Shown here piece after piece: positions 1-9,326 of a stretch of 64,000 nt of DNA. Made by a program: the position numbers and the translations under genes. How positions within the stretch are numbered: position 1 is the stretch's first letter; every line of letters begins with the position of its first letter. Source of the stretch: DASXQK01 sp963757155 (GTDB taxonomy: Bacteria > Pseudomonadota > Alphaproteobacteria > Dongiales > Dongiaceae); NCBI GenBank assembly GCA_963757155.1, contig CAVWQS010000013.1:10419-74418 (forward strand). Direction: 5' to 3'. Below the pieces are notes generated by a model. That model was not told the DNA's origin, ran no database searches, and was given only the letters and a program-made list of their open reading frames with translations.

Positions 1-939
1 CTGGCCTCGGGCATCGGCGCCATTTCGAGCCTGGTCTGGACCTTGGTCAGCGCCGGGGAAGAGATCGTCATCGATCATACGATCTACGGCAGCTCCTTCG
101 CCTTCTTCACCAAGGGCCTCAGCCGCTTCGGCATCACGACGCGTCTTGCCGATCTGACCCGGCCGGAGACGCTGGAGCCCTTGCTCAACGACAAGACACG
201 GCTTGTCTTCTTCGAGACGCCGGCCAATCCCAATCTCCGGGTCATCGACATCGCGCGCATCGCCGGCATCGCCCATGAGGCCGGGGCCACGGTCGTGGTC
301 GACAACACCTTCGCCTCACCGGTCCTCCAGCGTCCCCTGGAGCATGGCGCGGATGTGGTCGTCCATTCCGCCACCAAATATCTCGGGGGCCATGGCGATC
401 TCCTGGGCGGCATCACGGTGGGCAAGGCAGATCTGATCGGTCGCGTCCGCGGCACGGGGCTGCGCTGGATGACGGGAGCGACGATCTCGCCCCTCAACGC
501 CTTCCTGATCCTGCGCGGCCTCAAGACATTGGAGATTCGCATGGCACGCCATTCGGCTTCGGCTCTTGCCGTGGCGGAGCTGCTCGCCGGTCACGAGGCG
601 GTCTCCCAGCTCTCCTATCCCGGCCTCAAATCCTTTCCGCAATACGATCTGGCGAAGCGCCAGATGTCGGCGCCGGGCGGCCTGATCGCGTTGGAGCTCG
701 CCGGCGGCATGCGGGTGGGCCTTGCCTTCATGAATCGCCTGAAGCTGGTGACCCGCGCCGTCAGCCTGGGCGATGCCGAGACCCTGATCCAGCATCCCGC
801 CACCATGACCCATGCGAGCTACAGCCCAGAGGAGCGCGCGGCGCATGGCATCGGCGACGGGCTGCTGCGCTTCTCCATCGGGCTGGAGAATGTCGACGAT
901 ATCCTGGACGACATCCAGCAGGCCTTGGACGCGGCCTGA
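1..939 (+). CDS. PLP-dependent trans-sulfuration enzyme (Cys/Met metabolism family), 5' end outside window
   Basis: The reading frame is open from base 1, so the true start lies upstream of the window. The visible 312 residues are the large part of a Cys/Met-metabolism PLP enzyme (fold type I). The PLP lysine sits in SATKYLGGHGD (codon 376-378), and the upstream VVVDNTFASP contains the Asp that pairs with the pyridine nitrogen. The wording around the lysine resembles methionine gamma-lyase and O-succinylhomoserine sulfhydrylase more than MetB, but the exact substrate cannot be fixed from sequence. It would act in the cytoplasm in methionine or cysteine interconversion. The next gene, a cupin, follows after 45 bases on the same strand and may be cotranscribed. 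Confidence 0.9.
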   Translation: MASGIGAISSLVWTLVSAGEEIVIDHTIYGSSFAFFTKGLSRFGITTRLADLTRPETLEPLLNDKTRLVFFETPANPNLRVIDIARIAGIAHEAGATVVVDNTFASPVLQRPLEHGADVVVHSATKYLGGHGDLLGGITVGKADLIGRVRGTGLRWMTGATISPLNAFLILRGLKTLEIRMARHSASALAVAELLAGHEAVSQLSYPGLKSFPQYDLAKRQMSAPGGLIALELAGGMRVGLAFMNRLKLVTRAVSLGDAETLIQHPATMTHASYSPEERAAHGIGDGLLRFSIGLENVDDILDDIQQALDAA

Positions 940-984
940 GGGTTTCCTAGATCAAGGGGTAGGTTACGAATCTTGGAGGCGGCG

Positions 985-1455
985 ATGAGCAAGCCCGCGA
1001 CGACCGATTGGAAGTTCGATGGCGTGAAGGTGATCCCTGGCGACAGCCTCGACGCCAATACCGCCCAGACGCCGGGCATGAACCGCGCGGCGGCGATCAA
1101 TTTGGCCCGGGTCGGCGCCCAGAAGATCTGGGCGGGAACCGTGCACATCCATCCCGACGCCAAGACCGGCGCCCATCATCACGGGGCGCTCGAGAGCGTG
1201 ATCTATGTGGTCAGGGGCCGCGCCCGGATGCGCTGGGGCGAACATCTCGAATATACCGCCGAGGCCGGCCCGGGCGATTTCATCTATATCCCGCCCTATG
1301 TGCCGCATCAGGAGATCAACGCCTCGAAGGATGAGACCCTGGAATGCGTGCTGGTGCGCAGCGACAACGAGGCCGTGGTGGTGAACCTCGATATCGAGCC
1401 GGTGGAAAAGCCCGAGACGGTCCCCTGGATCGATCCCATCCATAAGCAGGGGTGA
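985..1455 (+). CDS. Single-domain cupin protein
   Basis: A 156-residue protein with one cupin barrel. The metal-binding motif 1 is visible as GAHHHGALESVIYVVRG, and motif 2 as PGDFIYIPPYVPHQE, giving the usual His/Glu ligand set. I chose the ATG at 985 because GGAGG lies five bases upstream; an in-frame TTG at 973 has no ribosome site. Small cupins of this kind bind a divalent metal and act as isomerases, dioxygenases or binding proteins, so no reaction can be assigned. It follows the trans-sulfuration gene closely on the same strand. Confidence 0.85.
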   Translation: MSKPATTDWKFDGVKVIPGDSLDANTAQTPGMNRAAAINLARVGAQKIWAGTVHIHPDAKTGAHHHGALESVIYVVRGRARMRWGEHLEYTAEAGPGDFIYIPPYVPHQEINASKDETLECVLVRSDNEAVVVNLDIEPVEKPETVPWIDPIHKQG

Positions 1456-1614
1456 TCGGGGATTTGGGCGGGAGGGGATGCCGCCGCCGGTTGGGTTGGG
1501 GGTGGACCGGCGGCGGCGAATGCGCCAGGGGACGAGGGGGCTGGCGCATACTCTGTTGCGGTTCGCCTTGGCGTCCGCAACGAAACTCGTGAACCTGCCT
1601 TCAGCGCCTTTATG

Positions 1615-1698
1615 TCAAAGCAGCGGCAGCAGATATCCCGCCAGGCCGCCGAGGGAGAGAACGATCGCTGTCGCTATGACGAGCGTGAAACGCATCAT
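1615..1698 (-). CDS. Possible 27-residue membrane peptide
   Basis: A short reading frame beginning with two Met codons (1698-1693) and ending with TGA at 1615-1617. It encodes a positively charged start followed by one uninterrupted hydrophobic segment, as in a single-pass membrane peptide. An AGGAG ribosome site lies at a normal distance, and the same AGGAGCAA leader is seen before the DUF1330 gene at 2358. No family is recognised. It is the only coding candidate in the otherwise empty stretch 1456-1968. Confidence 0.35.
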   Translation of the reverse strand: MMRFTLVIATAIVLSLGGLAGYLLPLL

Positions 1699-1968
1699 GG
1701 CTTTGCTCCTGAGGATCAGGGGTGAAGCCGCCATCGACTGCATATGCAACGCGTCTAGATAATCAGAGGGGAGCCGGCCCGTGCGGTGTTAAATTTGGGC
1801 CGGTATTTGGAATCTGGCTAAGCGCTGAACCTGCGCTGACGGTCAGAATTGTTTTTTGTCAGTGGGATATCTGCTTACGGTCATCTGCTATGACAGCTGC
1901 AGAGATAAGCCCGCCGGCCTAATAGATCTGGGGAACCCGCCCGCCTGGTCGCCCGTGTCAGGCGCTCT

Positions 1969-2358
1969 CTATTGCGGCAGACCTTCGACGGCATAGATGC
2001 GGAAATTTGCGTATTTGTCCCCCACCTTCTTGGCTGCCTTATAGGCCGCAGAATCGAACGCGGCCTTTGCCTTTTCCATGTTCTCGAAGACCATGATGGC
2101 AATGCGCCCTTTGGGTGGCTCGCCGTAGAGGGCCGCACTCTCGCCGCCGCGAACGATATATTTGCCGCCGCCCTCGGCAATCGCCTTCATTGCGGCCGGC
2201 ACATACTCCTTGTCGTAGGGCGTCAGGTTCGTCACCTCGATCTCGGCCACGACATAGGCCGGTGGTTTGGCCTGGGCATGGAGCGCCTGAACGGCAGCCG
2301 CGCCGACCGCAAGGCCGGCCAAGACAGACAATGCGGCGGTGTAGCGCGTCTTCATCAT
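1969..2358 (-). CDS. DUF1330 family secreted protein
   Basis: A 129-residue protein. Residues 1-30 form a classic signal peptide (Lys/Arg, an Ala/Leu/Val-rich core, then AxA before KPPAYVVAEIEV). The rest matches the DUF1330 ferredoxin-like fold: an N-terminal beta strand with Tyr-Val-Val, a central GGKYIVRGGE strand-turn, and the RIAIMVFENMEKAKAAFDS stretch. DUF1330 proteins are small antibiotic-biosynthesis-monooxygenase-like dimers of unknown reaction. Two adjacent Met codons are possible starts, preceded by AGGAG. It stands alone, facing left. Confidence 0.85.
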   Translation of the reverse strand: MMKTRYTAALSVLAGLAVGAAAVQALHAQAKPPAYVVAEIEVTNLTPYDKEYVPAAMKAIAEGGGKYIVRGGESAALYGEPPKGRIAIMVFENMEKAKAAFDSAAYKAAKKVGDKYANFRIYAVEGLPQ

Positions 2359-2549
2359 TTGCTCCTGCTGACCTATGACGACCGGCGGTAAATCTTAGAG
2401 CAATCGAACTCGGCCGACACCACTATCCCCGGCGAATGGAAGGATCCGCGCGCGACTCTAGGCAGTCGCCATCCCTCCGAGCGCCCGTAAGCGTCGCAGG
2501 CGGTGAGGGGGAATGGTGCCCGGAATGGCGGATTTCTGCGGAGATCGAG

Positions 2550-2624
2550 TGGTGGGCGCTGTAGGGATTGAACCTACGACCCCACCCGTGTGAAGGGTGT
2601 GCTCTCCCGCTGAGCTAAGCGCCC
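2550..2624 (-). tRNA. tRNA-Val (CAC)
   Basis: The reverse strand folds as a complete cloverleaf: a 7-bp acceptor stem (GGGCGCT with AGCGCCC), a D arm GCTC/GAGC, an anticodon stem CACCC/GGGTG around loop TTCACAC (anticodon CAC, reading GTG valine codons), and a T arm GTAGG/CCTAC with the TTCAATC loop. The CCA end is encoded (2550-2552). Length is 75 bases with CCA. Confidence 0.97.
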
Positions 2625-2749
2625 GAGGTCGATCGGCGCGGCTCTCTTACGGCGGCCCCGACCCGCTGTCAACGGCCGCTCTCAAAGCACCCTTGGCCGG
2701 CAATGCCGTCTTGCCCTGGGGCCGCCGAGGTCCTAGCCTGTACTTATCC

Positions 2750-3541
2750 ATGAAACCCCTGCATTTGATTCCGGCCTTGTTCGGCCTTGCCGCCATCGCC
2801 TTCGCCGCCACGCCGGGCGCGGCGCAGCCTGCCCCCGTCAAGCTGCAATACACCGGCTATCTCGTCGATTCCCCGGTGCTCGACGCCCGGGTGGAGGTTG
2901 CCCGCGACGCCGAGGGCGGGCCCTATCGCATGAGCCTCTCGACCGGGCTCGTCGGGGCGCTGGGCGACATGGTCCCCTTCCATTTCAAGGCCTCCAGCCT
3001 CGGCCAGGATGAGGAGGTCGGGCTGCAGCCCTCCAGCTATCACAGCGAGACCTCGATCTATGACAACCGGCAGAGCGTCGCCTTGAGCTATGGGCCCGAC
3101 GGCAGCGTCACCCTTACCGACGACCCGCCGACCGAGGAGGGGCAGGATGCGGTCGCCCAGGGCGGCCTCACCGGCACCGTCGATCCTTTGAGCGCGGCGC
3201 TGGCGATCATCGTCAAGGTGAGCGGGCAGGGAAGCTGCGCCGGCAAGTTCCGGATCTTCGACGGGGCCCGCCGCTACGACCTGTCGCTGTCGCCGGCTCC
3301 CGAGGGGCTCGCCGTCCCGCGGCTGCCGGTGGCCCCCAAGGCCAAGGCGATGGCTTGCGATGCGGCCGTGGATCTCGTCTCGGGCTTCCCCCAATACGCC
3401 ATCAATGCCGGCATGTATCCCACCACGGCACGCTTCTGGCTGGCCCGGGGCGTCGTGGGCGCAGCACCGGTGCTTCTGCGGCTGGAGGCCGAGAGCGGGC
3501 TCGGCAAGATGCATTTCGATCTGCGCGCCGTTCTTCCCTAG
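2750..3541 (+). CDS. DUF3108 domain-containing periplasmic protein
   Basis: A 263-residue protein starting at the ATG at 2750. Residues 1-25 are a signal peptide ending in GAAQ-like AxA. The mature part begins LQYTGYLVDSPVLDARVEV and continues with repeated beta strands and the DPLSAALAIIVKV segment typical of DUF3108, an envelope beta-rich domain of unknown function. A frame-open upstream extension to 2597 runs through the tRNA and is rejected. The stop overlaps the convergent gph stop by four bases. Confidence 0.8.
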   Translation: MKPLHLIPALFGLAAIAFAATPGAAQPAPVKLQYTGYLVDSPVLDARVEVARDAEGGPYRMSLSTGLVGALGDMVPFHFKASSLGQDEEVGLQPSSYHSETSIYDNRQSVALSYGPDGSVTLTDDPPTEEGQDAVAQGGLTGTVDPLSAALAIIVKVSGQGSCAGKFRIFDGARRYDLSLSPAPEGLAVPRLPVAPKAKAMACDAAVDLVSGFPQYAINAGMYPTTARFWLARGVVGAAPVLLRLEAESGLGKMHFDLRAVLP

Positions 3542-4210
3542 GGAAAGGACTCCAGCGCCGCCGGGATCTCCGTGAAATCGGCCAGCAGGAGATCGCCCCC
3601 CAGCGCCGCGGCCTCGATTTCCCCATAGCCGGACGGCAGCACCAGCACCGGAATGCCGGCGGCCTTGGCCGCGGTCACATCGTTGATGCCGTCGCCGATC
3701 ATGACCGCCTGCTCGGGCCCGGCCGCCGATCAGCTTCAGCCCCGCCAGGAGATGCGCCGGATCGGGCTTGCGCGCCGGCACCACATCGCCCCCGGCCACC
3801 CCATCGAAATAGCGGGCGAGGTCATAGGCCTCGAGGATCTGAAGGCTGGGCAGCTGGAATTTATTGGTGCAGACCACCGTCCGATAGCCCTGCTCGCGCA
3901 GAAGCTCGAGCGTCTCCGGTACCTGGGAATAGACCCTGGTATCCACCGTGGCATGGCCGAGATAGAGCGCGCGATAACGCTCGAGCAGGGATTCATAGGT
4001 CTCGGGCTCGAATGTCGCCCCGCCGGCCTGCAGCGCACGTGCGACCAGCGTGGGGGCGCCGTCGCCGATCAGCCCGCGCACGGTTTCGAGCGACAGCGGC
4101 CCGCAGCCAAGCTCCGCCAGAAGCTCGTTCAGCGCGTAGGCGAGATCGGGGGCGCTGTCGATCAGCGTGCCGTCGAGATCGAAGATGAGACTGCTGCGGG
4201 GGGCTGCCAT
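3538..4210 (-). pseudogene. gph: Phosphoglycolate phosphatase (HAD family), one +1 frameshift
   Basis: HAD-superfamily phosphatase that hydrolyses 2-phosphoglycolate in the cytoplasm. Motif I is FDLDGTLID near residue 10, motif II is VVCTNKF, the motif III Lys is in ARKPDP, and motif IV is VMIGDGINDV. The first part is read from the ATG at 4210. Near 3715-3722 (a GGGCCCGG run) one extra base breaks the frame, and removing it joins the two halves into a normal 223-residue protein ending at 3538. A longer run-on frame past this point is an artefact. Because the domain is otherwise perfect, a sequence error is likelier than real loss. It is divergent from glmU. Confidence 0.85.
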
Positions 4211-4362
4211 AGTCCTGTCACAAGTGTCTGATGTGCTGGGGGACGATAGGGGACCAGCCGAATTCGGTCACGGCCCTAATCTGCCAGCTTGGAGACGGCA
4301 GGCCACTGTGGCAGTTTGCCGCCCAATTCTGTCGGGAAATCAGGAGTAAGAGAAAGCCGATC

Positions 4363-5737
4363 ATGGCCAATTCCACCACCGCCGCCATCGTCCTTGCCGC
4401 CGGCAAGGGCACGCGGATGAAGTCCGATTTGCCGAAGGTGCTGCATCCCATCGCGGGTCGGCCGATGATCGGCCATGTGCTGGCGAGCCTGGCGCCGCTG
4501 AATCCGGCATCGGTGGTCGTCGTGGTGGCACCCGGCATGGAAGCGGTCAGCAAGGCGGTGGCGCCCCATCCGAGCGCCATCCAAGCGGAGCAGCTCGGCA
4601 CCGGCCATGCGGTGCTCGCGGCCAAAGAGGCGCTCGGCCAGGCGAGGGCCGCGAGCGACAAGTCGCCGGGCGACATTCTCATCCTCTATGGCGATACCCC
4701 CTTTATCTCGACCGCGACCTTCGAGCGCCTCCTGGCCCGGCGCCGCGCCGCCGACCGTCCCGCGGCGGTGGTGCTGGGGATGCGGCCCGCCGATCCCGGG
4801 GAATATGGCCGGCTGATCGCCGACGGCGAGGGCCGGCTGGAGGCGATCGTCGAACATCGCGACGCCACGGCAGCGCAGCGGGGGATCGGCCTCTGCAATT
4901 CCGGCGTCATGGCGGTGGATGGCGCGCTGCTCTGGGAGCTCCTGGCCGAGGTCGGCAACGACAATGCCAAGGGCGAATATTATCTGACCGATATCGTCGC
5001 GCTGGCCCGCCGGCGCGGGCTCCTCTGCGCTGCCGTCGAGGCGCCGGCCGAGGAGCTCATCGGCATCAACAGCCGGGCGGAGCTTGCCACCGCCGAGGCC
5101 CTGCTGCAGGGGCGTCTGCGCGACCGCGCGATGGCCGAGGGCGCGACCTTGATCGATCCTGCCAGCGTCTGGTTCAGCTTCGATACCCGCCTGGGGCGCG
5201 ATGTCACCATCGGCCCGCATGTCATCTTCGGACCCGGGGTGGAGGTGGCGGATGGCGTGGATATCCGCGCCTTCTCCCATATCGACAGGCGCGCGGATCG
5301 AAACGGGGGCGGTGATCGGCCCCTTCGCGCGGCTCCGGCCCGGCAGCGTCATCGGGGCCAAGGCGCAGGTCGGCAATTTCGTCGAGACCAAAAATGCCAC
5401 CCTTGCCGCCGGGGCCAAGGCCAATCACCTGACTTATCTGGGTGATGTCAAAGTGGGTGCGGGCGCCAATGTCGGCGCGGGCACCATTACCTGCAATTAC
5501 GACGGCTTCGGCAAATATGAGACGGTGATCGGGGCGGGCGCCTTCATCGGCTCCAACAGCGCGTTGGTGGCGCCGGTCACGGTCGGCGAGCGTGCGGTCG
5601 TCGCCGCCGGCAGCGTGATCACCCAGGACGTGGCGGCGGACGCCCTGGCGGTGGCGAGGGCACGGCAAGTGGAGAAGCCCGGCTGGGCAAGCCTGTTCCG
5701 GGCGAAGATGCAGAAGTTGAAGCAGAGCAGGAGCTGA
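4363..5737 (+). pseudogene. glmU: GlmU, bifunctional UDP-N-acetylglucosamine synthesis enzyme, one +1 frameshift
   Basis: GlmU acetylates glucosamine-1-phosphate and then uridylates the product to UDP-GlcNAc for peptidoglycan and LPS. The N-terminal uridylyltransferase carries VLAAGKGTRMKSDLPKVLH (residues about 10-28) and LYGDTPF. The C-terminal left-handed beta helix shows hexapeptide repeats and the NYDGFGKYET and GSNSALVAPVTVG segments. One extra base at about 5287 (GACAGGCGC for GACGGCGC) shifts the frame exactly between the two domains, and without it the protein would be about 457 residues. GlmU is essential, so the frameshift is almost certainly not biological. It lies four bases upstream of glmS. 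Confidence 0.9.
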
Positions 5738-5741
5738 TCCC

Positions 5742-7562
5742 ATGTGCGGCATCATCGGCATTCTCGGCAGGCAACCCGCGGCGCCCCTTCTGGTGGATGG
5801 GCTGAAGCGTCTCGCCTATCGCGGCTATGATTCCGCCGGGGTCGCGACCCTGGTGAACGGCCATATCGACCGCCGCCGTGCCGAGGGAAAGCTGACCAAT
5901 CTCGAGGCCCTGCTGGCGAGCTCGCCGCTGCCCGGAGTCGTGGGCATCGGCCATACCCGCTGGGCGACCCATGGCCGGCCGAACGAGACCAACGCCCATC
6001 CCCATGCGACCGACCGTGTCGCCGTCGTGCATAACGGCATCATCGAGAATTTCCAGGAACTTCGCGACGAGCTGATCGCCTTGGGCGCCAGCTTCGAGAC
6101 CGAGACCGATACGGAGGTCGTGGCCCATCTCCTGACCCATGAGCTGGAGCACCAGCGCACCCCCGAGCAGGCGATGGACAAGGCGATGGAGCGCCTGAAG
6201 GGTGCCTTCGCCTTGGCGGTCATCTTCGCCGGGCGGCCGGACATCATGGTGGGCGCCCGGCGCGGCGCGCCGCTCGCCGTGGGCTTCGGTGAGGGCGAGA
6301 TGTATCTGGGCTCCGACGCTTTGGCCTTGGCACCCTTCACCCAGCGCATCGCCTATCTGGAGGAGGACGACTGGACCCTGCTGCGGGCCGACGGCGCCGC
6401 CTTCTTCAACCAGGGTCGCCCGGTCGAGCGGCAGGCTCGGGCAACGGCGCTCTCCGGGGCCATGGTGGGCAAGGGCAATCACCGGCATTTCATGATGAAG
6501 GAGATCTGCGAGCAGCCCGCGGTGATCGGCGAGACCCTGCAGTCGCTGGTCAATCCGCTGACCCGCCGGACCTCGCTGCCCGCCCTTCCAATCGACCTTG
6601 CCACCCTGGAGCGCCTGACGATCATCGGCTGCGGCACGGCGTTTCTGGCCGGCAGCGTCGCCAAATACTGGTTCGAGCAACTGGCGCGCCTGCCGGTCGA
6701 GCTCGATATCGCCTCGGAGTTCCGCTATCGCGCGGCACCTCTGCCGAAGAACGGCGCCACTTTGGGCATTTCGCAATCGGGCGAGACGGCCGATACCCTG
6801 GCGGCCATGCGCTATGCCAGGAGCCAGGGCCAGAAGCTCCTGGCCGTGGTCAACTCGCCCGAGAGCACCATGGCACGGGAGGCAGATTGCGTGCTGCCCA
6901 CCTTGGCGGGACCGGAGATCGGCGTCGCGTCGACAAAGGCCTTCACCACCCAGCTGGTCGTGCTGGGGTGCCTTGCCATCGCTGCCGCGCGGGCGCGCGG
7001 CGCCATCGATGCGGCGCGCGAGGCCCTGCTTGTCCACGCCATGGCGGAGGTGCCGGCGCTGGTCACCGAGGTGCTGGCCGGCGAAGCCAAGATCCGCGCC
7101 GTCGCCCATGAGATCGCCGAGGCCCGGAACGTGCTCTTCCTCGGCCGGGGCGCCACCTTCCCGATCGCCATGGAGGGTGCCCTCAAGCTGAAGGAGCTCT
7201 CCTACATCCATGCCGAGGGCTATGCCGCCGGCGAGATGAAGCATGGGCCCATCGCCCTCATCGACGAGGACATGCCGGTGATCGTCGTCGCCCCGATGGA
7301 TGAGCTCTTCGACAAGACCGCGTCCAATCTGGAGGAGGCGGCGGCCCGAGGTGGGCGCGTGATCCTGATCGCCGACAAGGCCGGCATCGCACGCCTCGGG
7401 CGCAAGGCCGCCCATGTCATCGAGGTGCCGGCGGCCGATCCCTTCGTGGCCCCCATCATCTACGCCGTGCCGGTGCAGCTCCTCGCCTATCACGCCGCCG
7501 TTGCCAAGGGCACCGACGTGGACCAGCCCCGCAATCTCGCGAAGAGCGTGACGGTGGAGTAG
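5742..7562 (+). CDS. glmS: Glutamine-fructose-6-phosphate aminotransferase (isomerizing)
   Basis: A 606-residue GlmS, full length. It converts fructose-6-phosphate and glutamine to glucosamine-6-phosphate, the entry step of amino-sugar synthesis. The nucleophile Cys2 follows the initiator Met (MCGIIGI). The Ntn glutaminase continues with RGYDSAG and GHTRWATHG. Two SIS domains follow, with SQSGETADTL and the ASTKAFTTQ loop. The C-terminus ends in the conserved NLAKSVTVE. AGGAG inside the end of glmU gives the ribosome site, and the pair clearly forms an operon for UDP-GlcNAc supply. No glmS ribozyme is seen upstream. Confidence 0.97.
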   Translation: MCGIIGILGRQPAAPLLVDGLKRLAYRGYDSAGVATLVNGHIDRRRAEGKLTNLEALLASSPLPGVVGIGHTRWATHGRPNETNAHPHATDRVAVVHNGIIENFQELRDELIALGASFETETDTEVVAHLLTHELEHQRTPEQAMDKAMERLKGAFALAVIFAGRPDIMVGARRGAPLAVGFGEGEMYLGSDALALAPFTQRIAYLEEDDWTLLRADGAAFFNQGRPVERQARATALSGAMVGKGNHRHFMMKEICEQPAVIGETLQSLVNPLTRRTSLPALPIDLATLERLTIIGCGTAFLAGSVAKYWFEQLARLPVELDIASEFRYRAAPLPKNGATLGISQSGETADTLAAMRYARSQGQKLLAVVNSPESTMAREADCVLPTLAGPEIGVASTKAFTTQLVVLGCLAIAAARARGAIDAAREALLVHAMAEVPALVTEVLAGEAKIRAVAHEIAEARNVLFLGRGATFPIAMEGALKLKELSYIHAEGYAAGEMKHGPIALIDEDMPVIVVAPMDELFDKTASNLEEAAARGGRVILIADKAGIARLGRKAAHVIEVPAADPFVAPIIYAVPVQLLAYHAAVAKGTDVDQPRNLAKSVTVE

Positions 7563-7574
7563 GGCCGAATTCTC

Positions 7575-7600
7575 CTCTCCCGCTTCGAAGCGCGGGAGAG
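7575..7600. terminator. Hairpin between convergent glmS and the oxidase gene
   Basis: CTCTCCCGC pairs with GCGGGAGAG around a short loop, and an A/T-rich stretch (AAATAAT) follows on the plus side. It lies between two converging genes and probably stops transcription from glmS. Confidence 0.6.
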
Positions 7601-7610
7601 GGAAATAATC

Positions 7611-9176
7611 CTAGCTGAAGCCCTCGTAATGCAGCTCCAGCATCATGCCCACGGTCATGTGGTAGAGCTGGTGGCAATGCATGATCCATTTGCCGGGGTT
7701 GTCGGCGTCGAAGATCACATCGACGGTTTCTTTGGGGGGCACCAGCACCGTGTCGCGCACCGCGCCCTGGAAGCGCCGGCCGCCGATTCCCACCACCTGA
7801 TAGGAATGGCCGTGCAGATGGATCGGGTGCGCCATCATGGTGGTGTTCTGGTAGGAGAGCTCGACCCTCTCGCCCTGCTTCAGGGGCAGCGGCGGGTGCT
7901 GCGGATAGGGGATGCCGTCGAAGTTCCAGGCATAGCGGCTCATATCGCCTTGGAGCTTCACGACGAAGCGCCGATCAGCCTTCCGCTCCGCCAAGCCTCG
8001 GACGGGACTGAGCTTCCCTTCGAGTTGAAGATCCAGCACCGGCCCCGCTGCCCCGCCCGCCGACGCCAGGCGTGCGACCGCGGCGCCGGGGCTCGCCAGA
8101 ATGATTCCGGTGCGGGCGGTCGTACCCTCCTGCAAGGCGAGGATGGGAAAGGCCCCGCCTTCGGCCGGCAGCTCGACCAGAAGGTCCAGACGCTGGGCCA
8201 CGGAGATGGGAAAGCGGCGGCCCTCCACCGGTTTCACGCCCTGTCCGTCGACGGCGATCAGGGTCGCGCCGAGCGCGCCCGTGTCGATGGTGAAATTCGT
8301 GCTGGCCGCGCCATTGATGAGGCGCAGCCTGACGCGCCCGCCCTTCTCGACGGGGAAGACCTCGGGATCTTCCAGGGTTCGGCCATTGGCGAGGAAGGCG
8401 TCGTAGTCGACATCGTTCAGATCGGGCTTCATGCCGCCCTGACCCATGCCGCTCATGTTTCCGTCGCCCATGTTCATGCCTGATCTGTTCATGCCCGACA
8501 TGTTCATGCCCGACATGTCCATCCCGCCCATGCCCGAGCCGTTCCTGTTCGAGCCGCCCATGTTCATGCCGGCCATGCCGGTACCGTCCATGCCAGTACC
8601 GCCCATGGCCATGGCACCCATGCCGGCGGAAGCGCCCGTGCTCTTCGTCAGATCGGCCAGGATCTCCTCCGGGCTGCGGAAGCTGAAATCATGCAGCAGG
8701 ACCACCACCTCCTGCCGGTCGAGGGCCGCCTCGGCCGGATCGTGGATGATCAGCGGCGCGGCGGCGAGCTGCTGCTCCTGCAGCCCCTGATGGGAATGCA
8801 TCCAATAGGTTCCCGGGGTTCTCAGCGGGAAGCGGTAGCTGTAGCTCGATCCGGCGGCAAGCGCGGGCCCGGAGACGCCGGGTACGCCATCCTGCTGCCA
8901 GGGCGGCGTGAGGCCATGCCAGTAAATCAGCGAGGCGACACCGGCCTGGTTCTCCAGCGTCACATCGAACGCATCGCCGAGGCGAAACTGCAGCCCCTCC
9001 TTGCCATCCGGACCCAGAAGGGAGAAGGCCTTGGCCGCCCGGCCTTTGACCTCGATCTGGCGCGTCCCGATCACCAGCCTTGCGGGGGCGTCGGCTCCGG
9101 CACCACCGCGCCCGGCCAGCGCCGTGGTCAGTCCGGCCGCACCTGCGCCGATCAGGAAATCTCTGCGATTCAACAT
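7611..9176 (-). CDS. Periplasmic multicopper oxidase, CopA/CueO type
   Basis: A 521-residue cupredoxin oxidase that probably oxidises Cu(I) in the periplasm for copper tolerance. The start at 9176 gives a twin-arginine signal (NRRDFLIGAGAAG). Copper ligands are visible as IYWHGL, MHSHQGL, HPIHLHGHSY and the C-terminal MHCHQLYHMTVGMM, which together supply the type 1, 2 and 3 sites. Between about 8,425 and 8,630 the protein has a long Met/Gly run (repeats of GMxMGG and MSGMN) like the methionine-rich loop of copper-handling oxidases. The upstream frame to 9473 is an artefact. A MerR-type promoter lies upstream, and a divergent CopZ-like gene follows. Confidence 0.92.
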   Translation of the reverse strand: MLNRRDFLIGAGAAGLTTALAGRGGAGADAPARLVIGTRQIEVKGRAAKAFSLLGPDGKEGLQFRLGDAFDVTLENQAGVASLIYWHGLTPPWQQDGVPGVSGPALAAGSSYSYRFPLRTPGTYWMHSHQGLQEQQLAAAPLIIHDPAEAALDRQEVVVLLHDFSFRSPEEILADLTKSTGASAGMGAMAMGGTGMDGTGMAGMNMGGSNRNGSGMGGMDMSGMNMSGMNRSGMNMGDGNMSGMGQGGMKPDLNDVDYDAFLANGRTLEDPEVFPVEKGGRVRLRLINGAASTNFTIDTGALGATLIAVDGQGVKPVEGRRFPISVAQRLDLLVELPAEGGAFPILALQEGTTARTGIILASPGAAVARLASAGGAAGPVLDLQLEGKLSPVRGLAERKADRRFVVKLQGDMSRYAWNFDGIPYPQHPPLPLKQGERVELSYQNTTMMAHPIHLHGHSYQVVGIGGRRFQGAVRDTVLVPPKETVDVIFDADNPGKWIMHCHQLYHMTVGMMLELHYEGFS

Positions 9177-9204
9177 AGCGCGCCTCGTTCGTTCCGGAGA
9201 GATG

Positions 9205-9243
9205 CGGGCGGAACCTGCCCCCTCCACCTGCTGTAAGGTCAAG
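9205..9243 (-). promoter_or_regulatory. MerR/CueR-type promoter for the oxidase gene
   Basis: On the reverse strand TTGACC is followed by CCTTAC-N6-GTGGAGG-like half sites and, after a 19-base spacer, CAGGTT. The long 19-base spacer with an internal dyad starting ACCTT is the hallmark of promoters bent by MerR-family activators such as CueR. The oxidase ATG is about 30 bases further on. No merR-type gene is in this window. Confidence 0.5.
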
Positions 9244-9261
9244 CCCCGGCAAGATTCGGTG

Positions 9262-9293
9262 TTGACCTTCCCCTGGCGGAAGGGCTCAGCCTC
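9262..9293 (+). promoter_or_regulatory. MerR/CueR-type promoter for the copZ-like gene
   Basis: TTGACC (9262-9267) overlaps a perfect dyad CCTTCC-N6-GGAAGG (9266-9283), with a weak -10 (CAGCCT) about 19 bases away. This is close to the known CueR/copper box, ACCTTCC...GGAAGG. It faces the gene at 9327 and is back to back with the similar promoter of the oxidase, so both are likely induced by copper. Confidence 0.6.
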
Positions 9294-9326
9294 TCCCATC
9301 CCCACGTCAATGAAAGTAACTATGGC

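Noticed and set aside
2744..3714. Long leftward open frame continuing from gph to 2744 (total 488 codons)
   Set aside because: After the frameshift at about 3718 the sequence has no phosphatase character and runs antisense through the DUF3108 gene. Removing one base restores a normal gph ending at 3538.
5619..7493. 624-codon leftward open frame opposite glmS
   Set aside because: Antisense shadow of a GC-rich gene: composition is Gly/His/Arg/Asp-rich and there is no domain or ribosome site.
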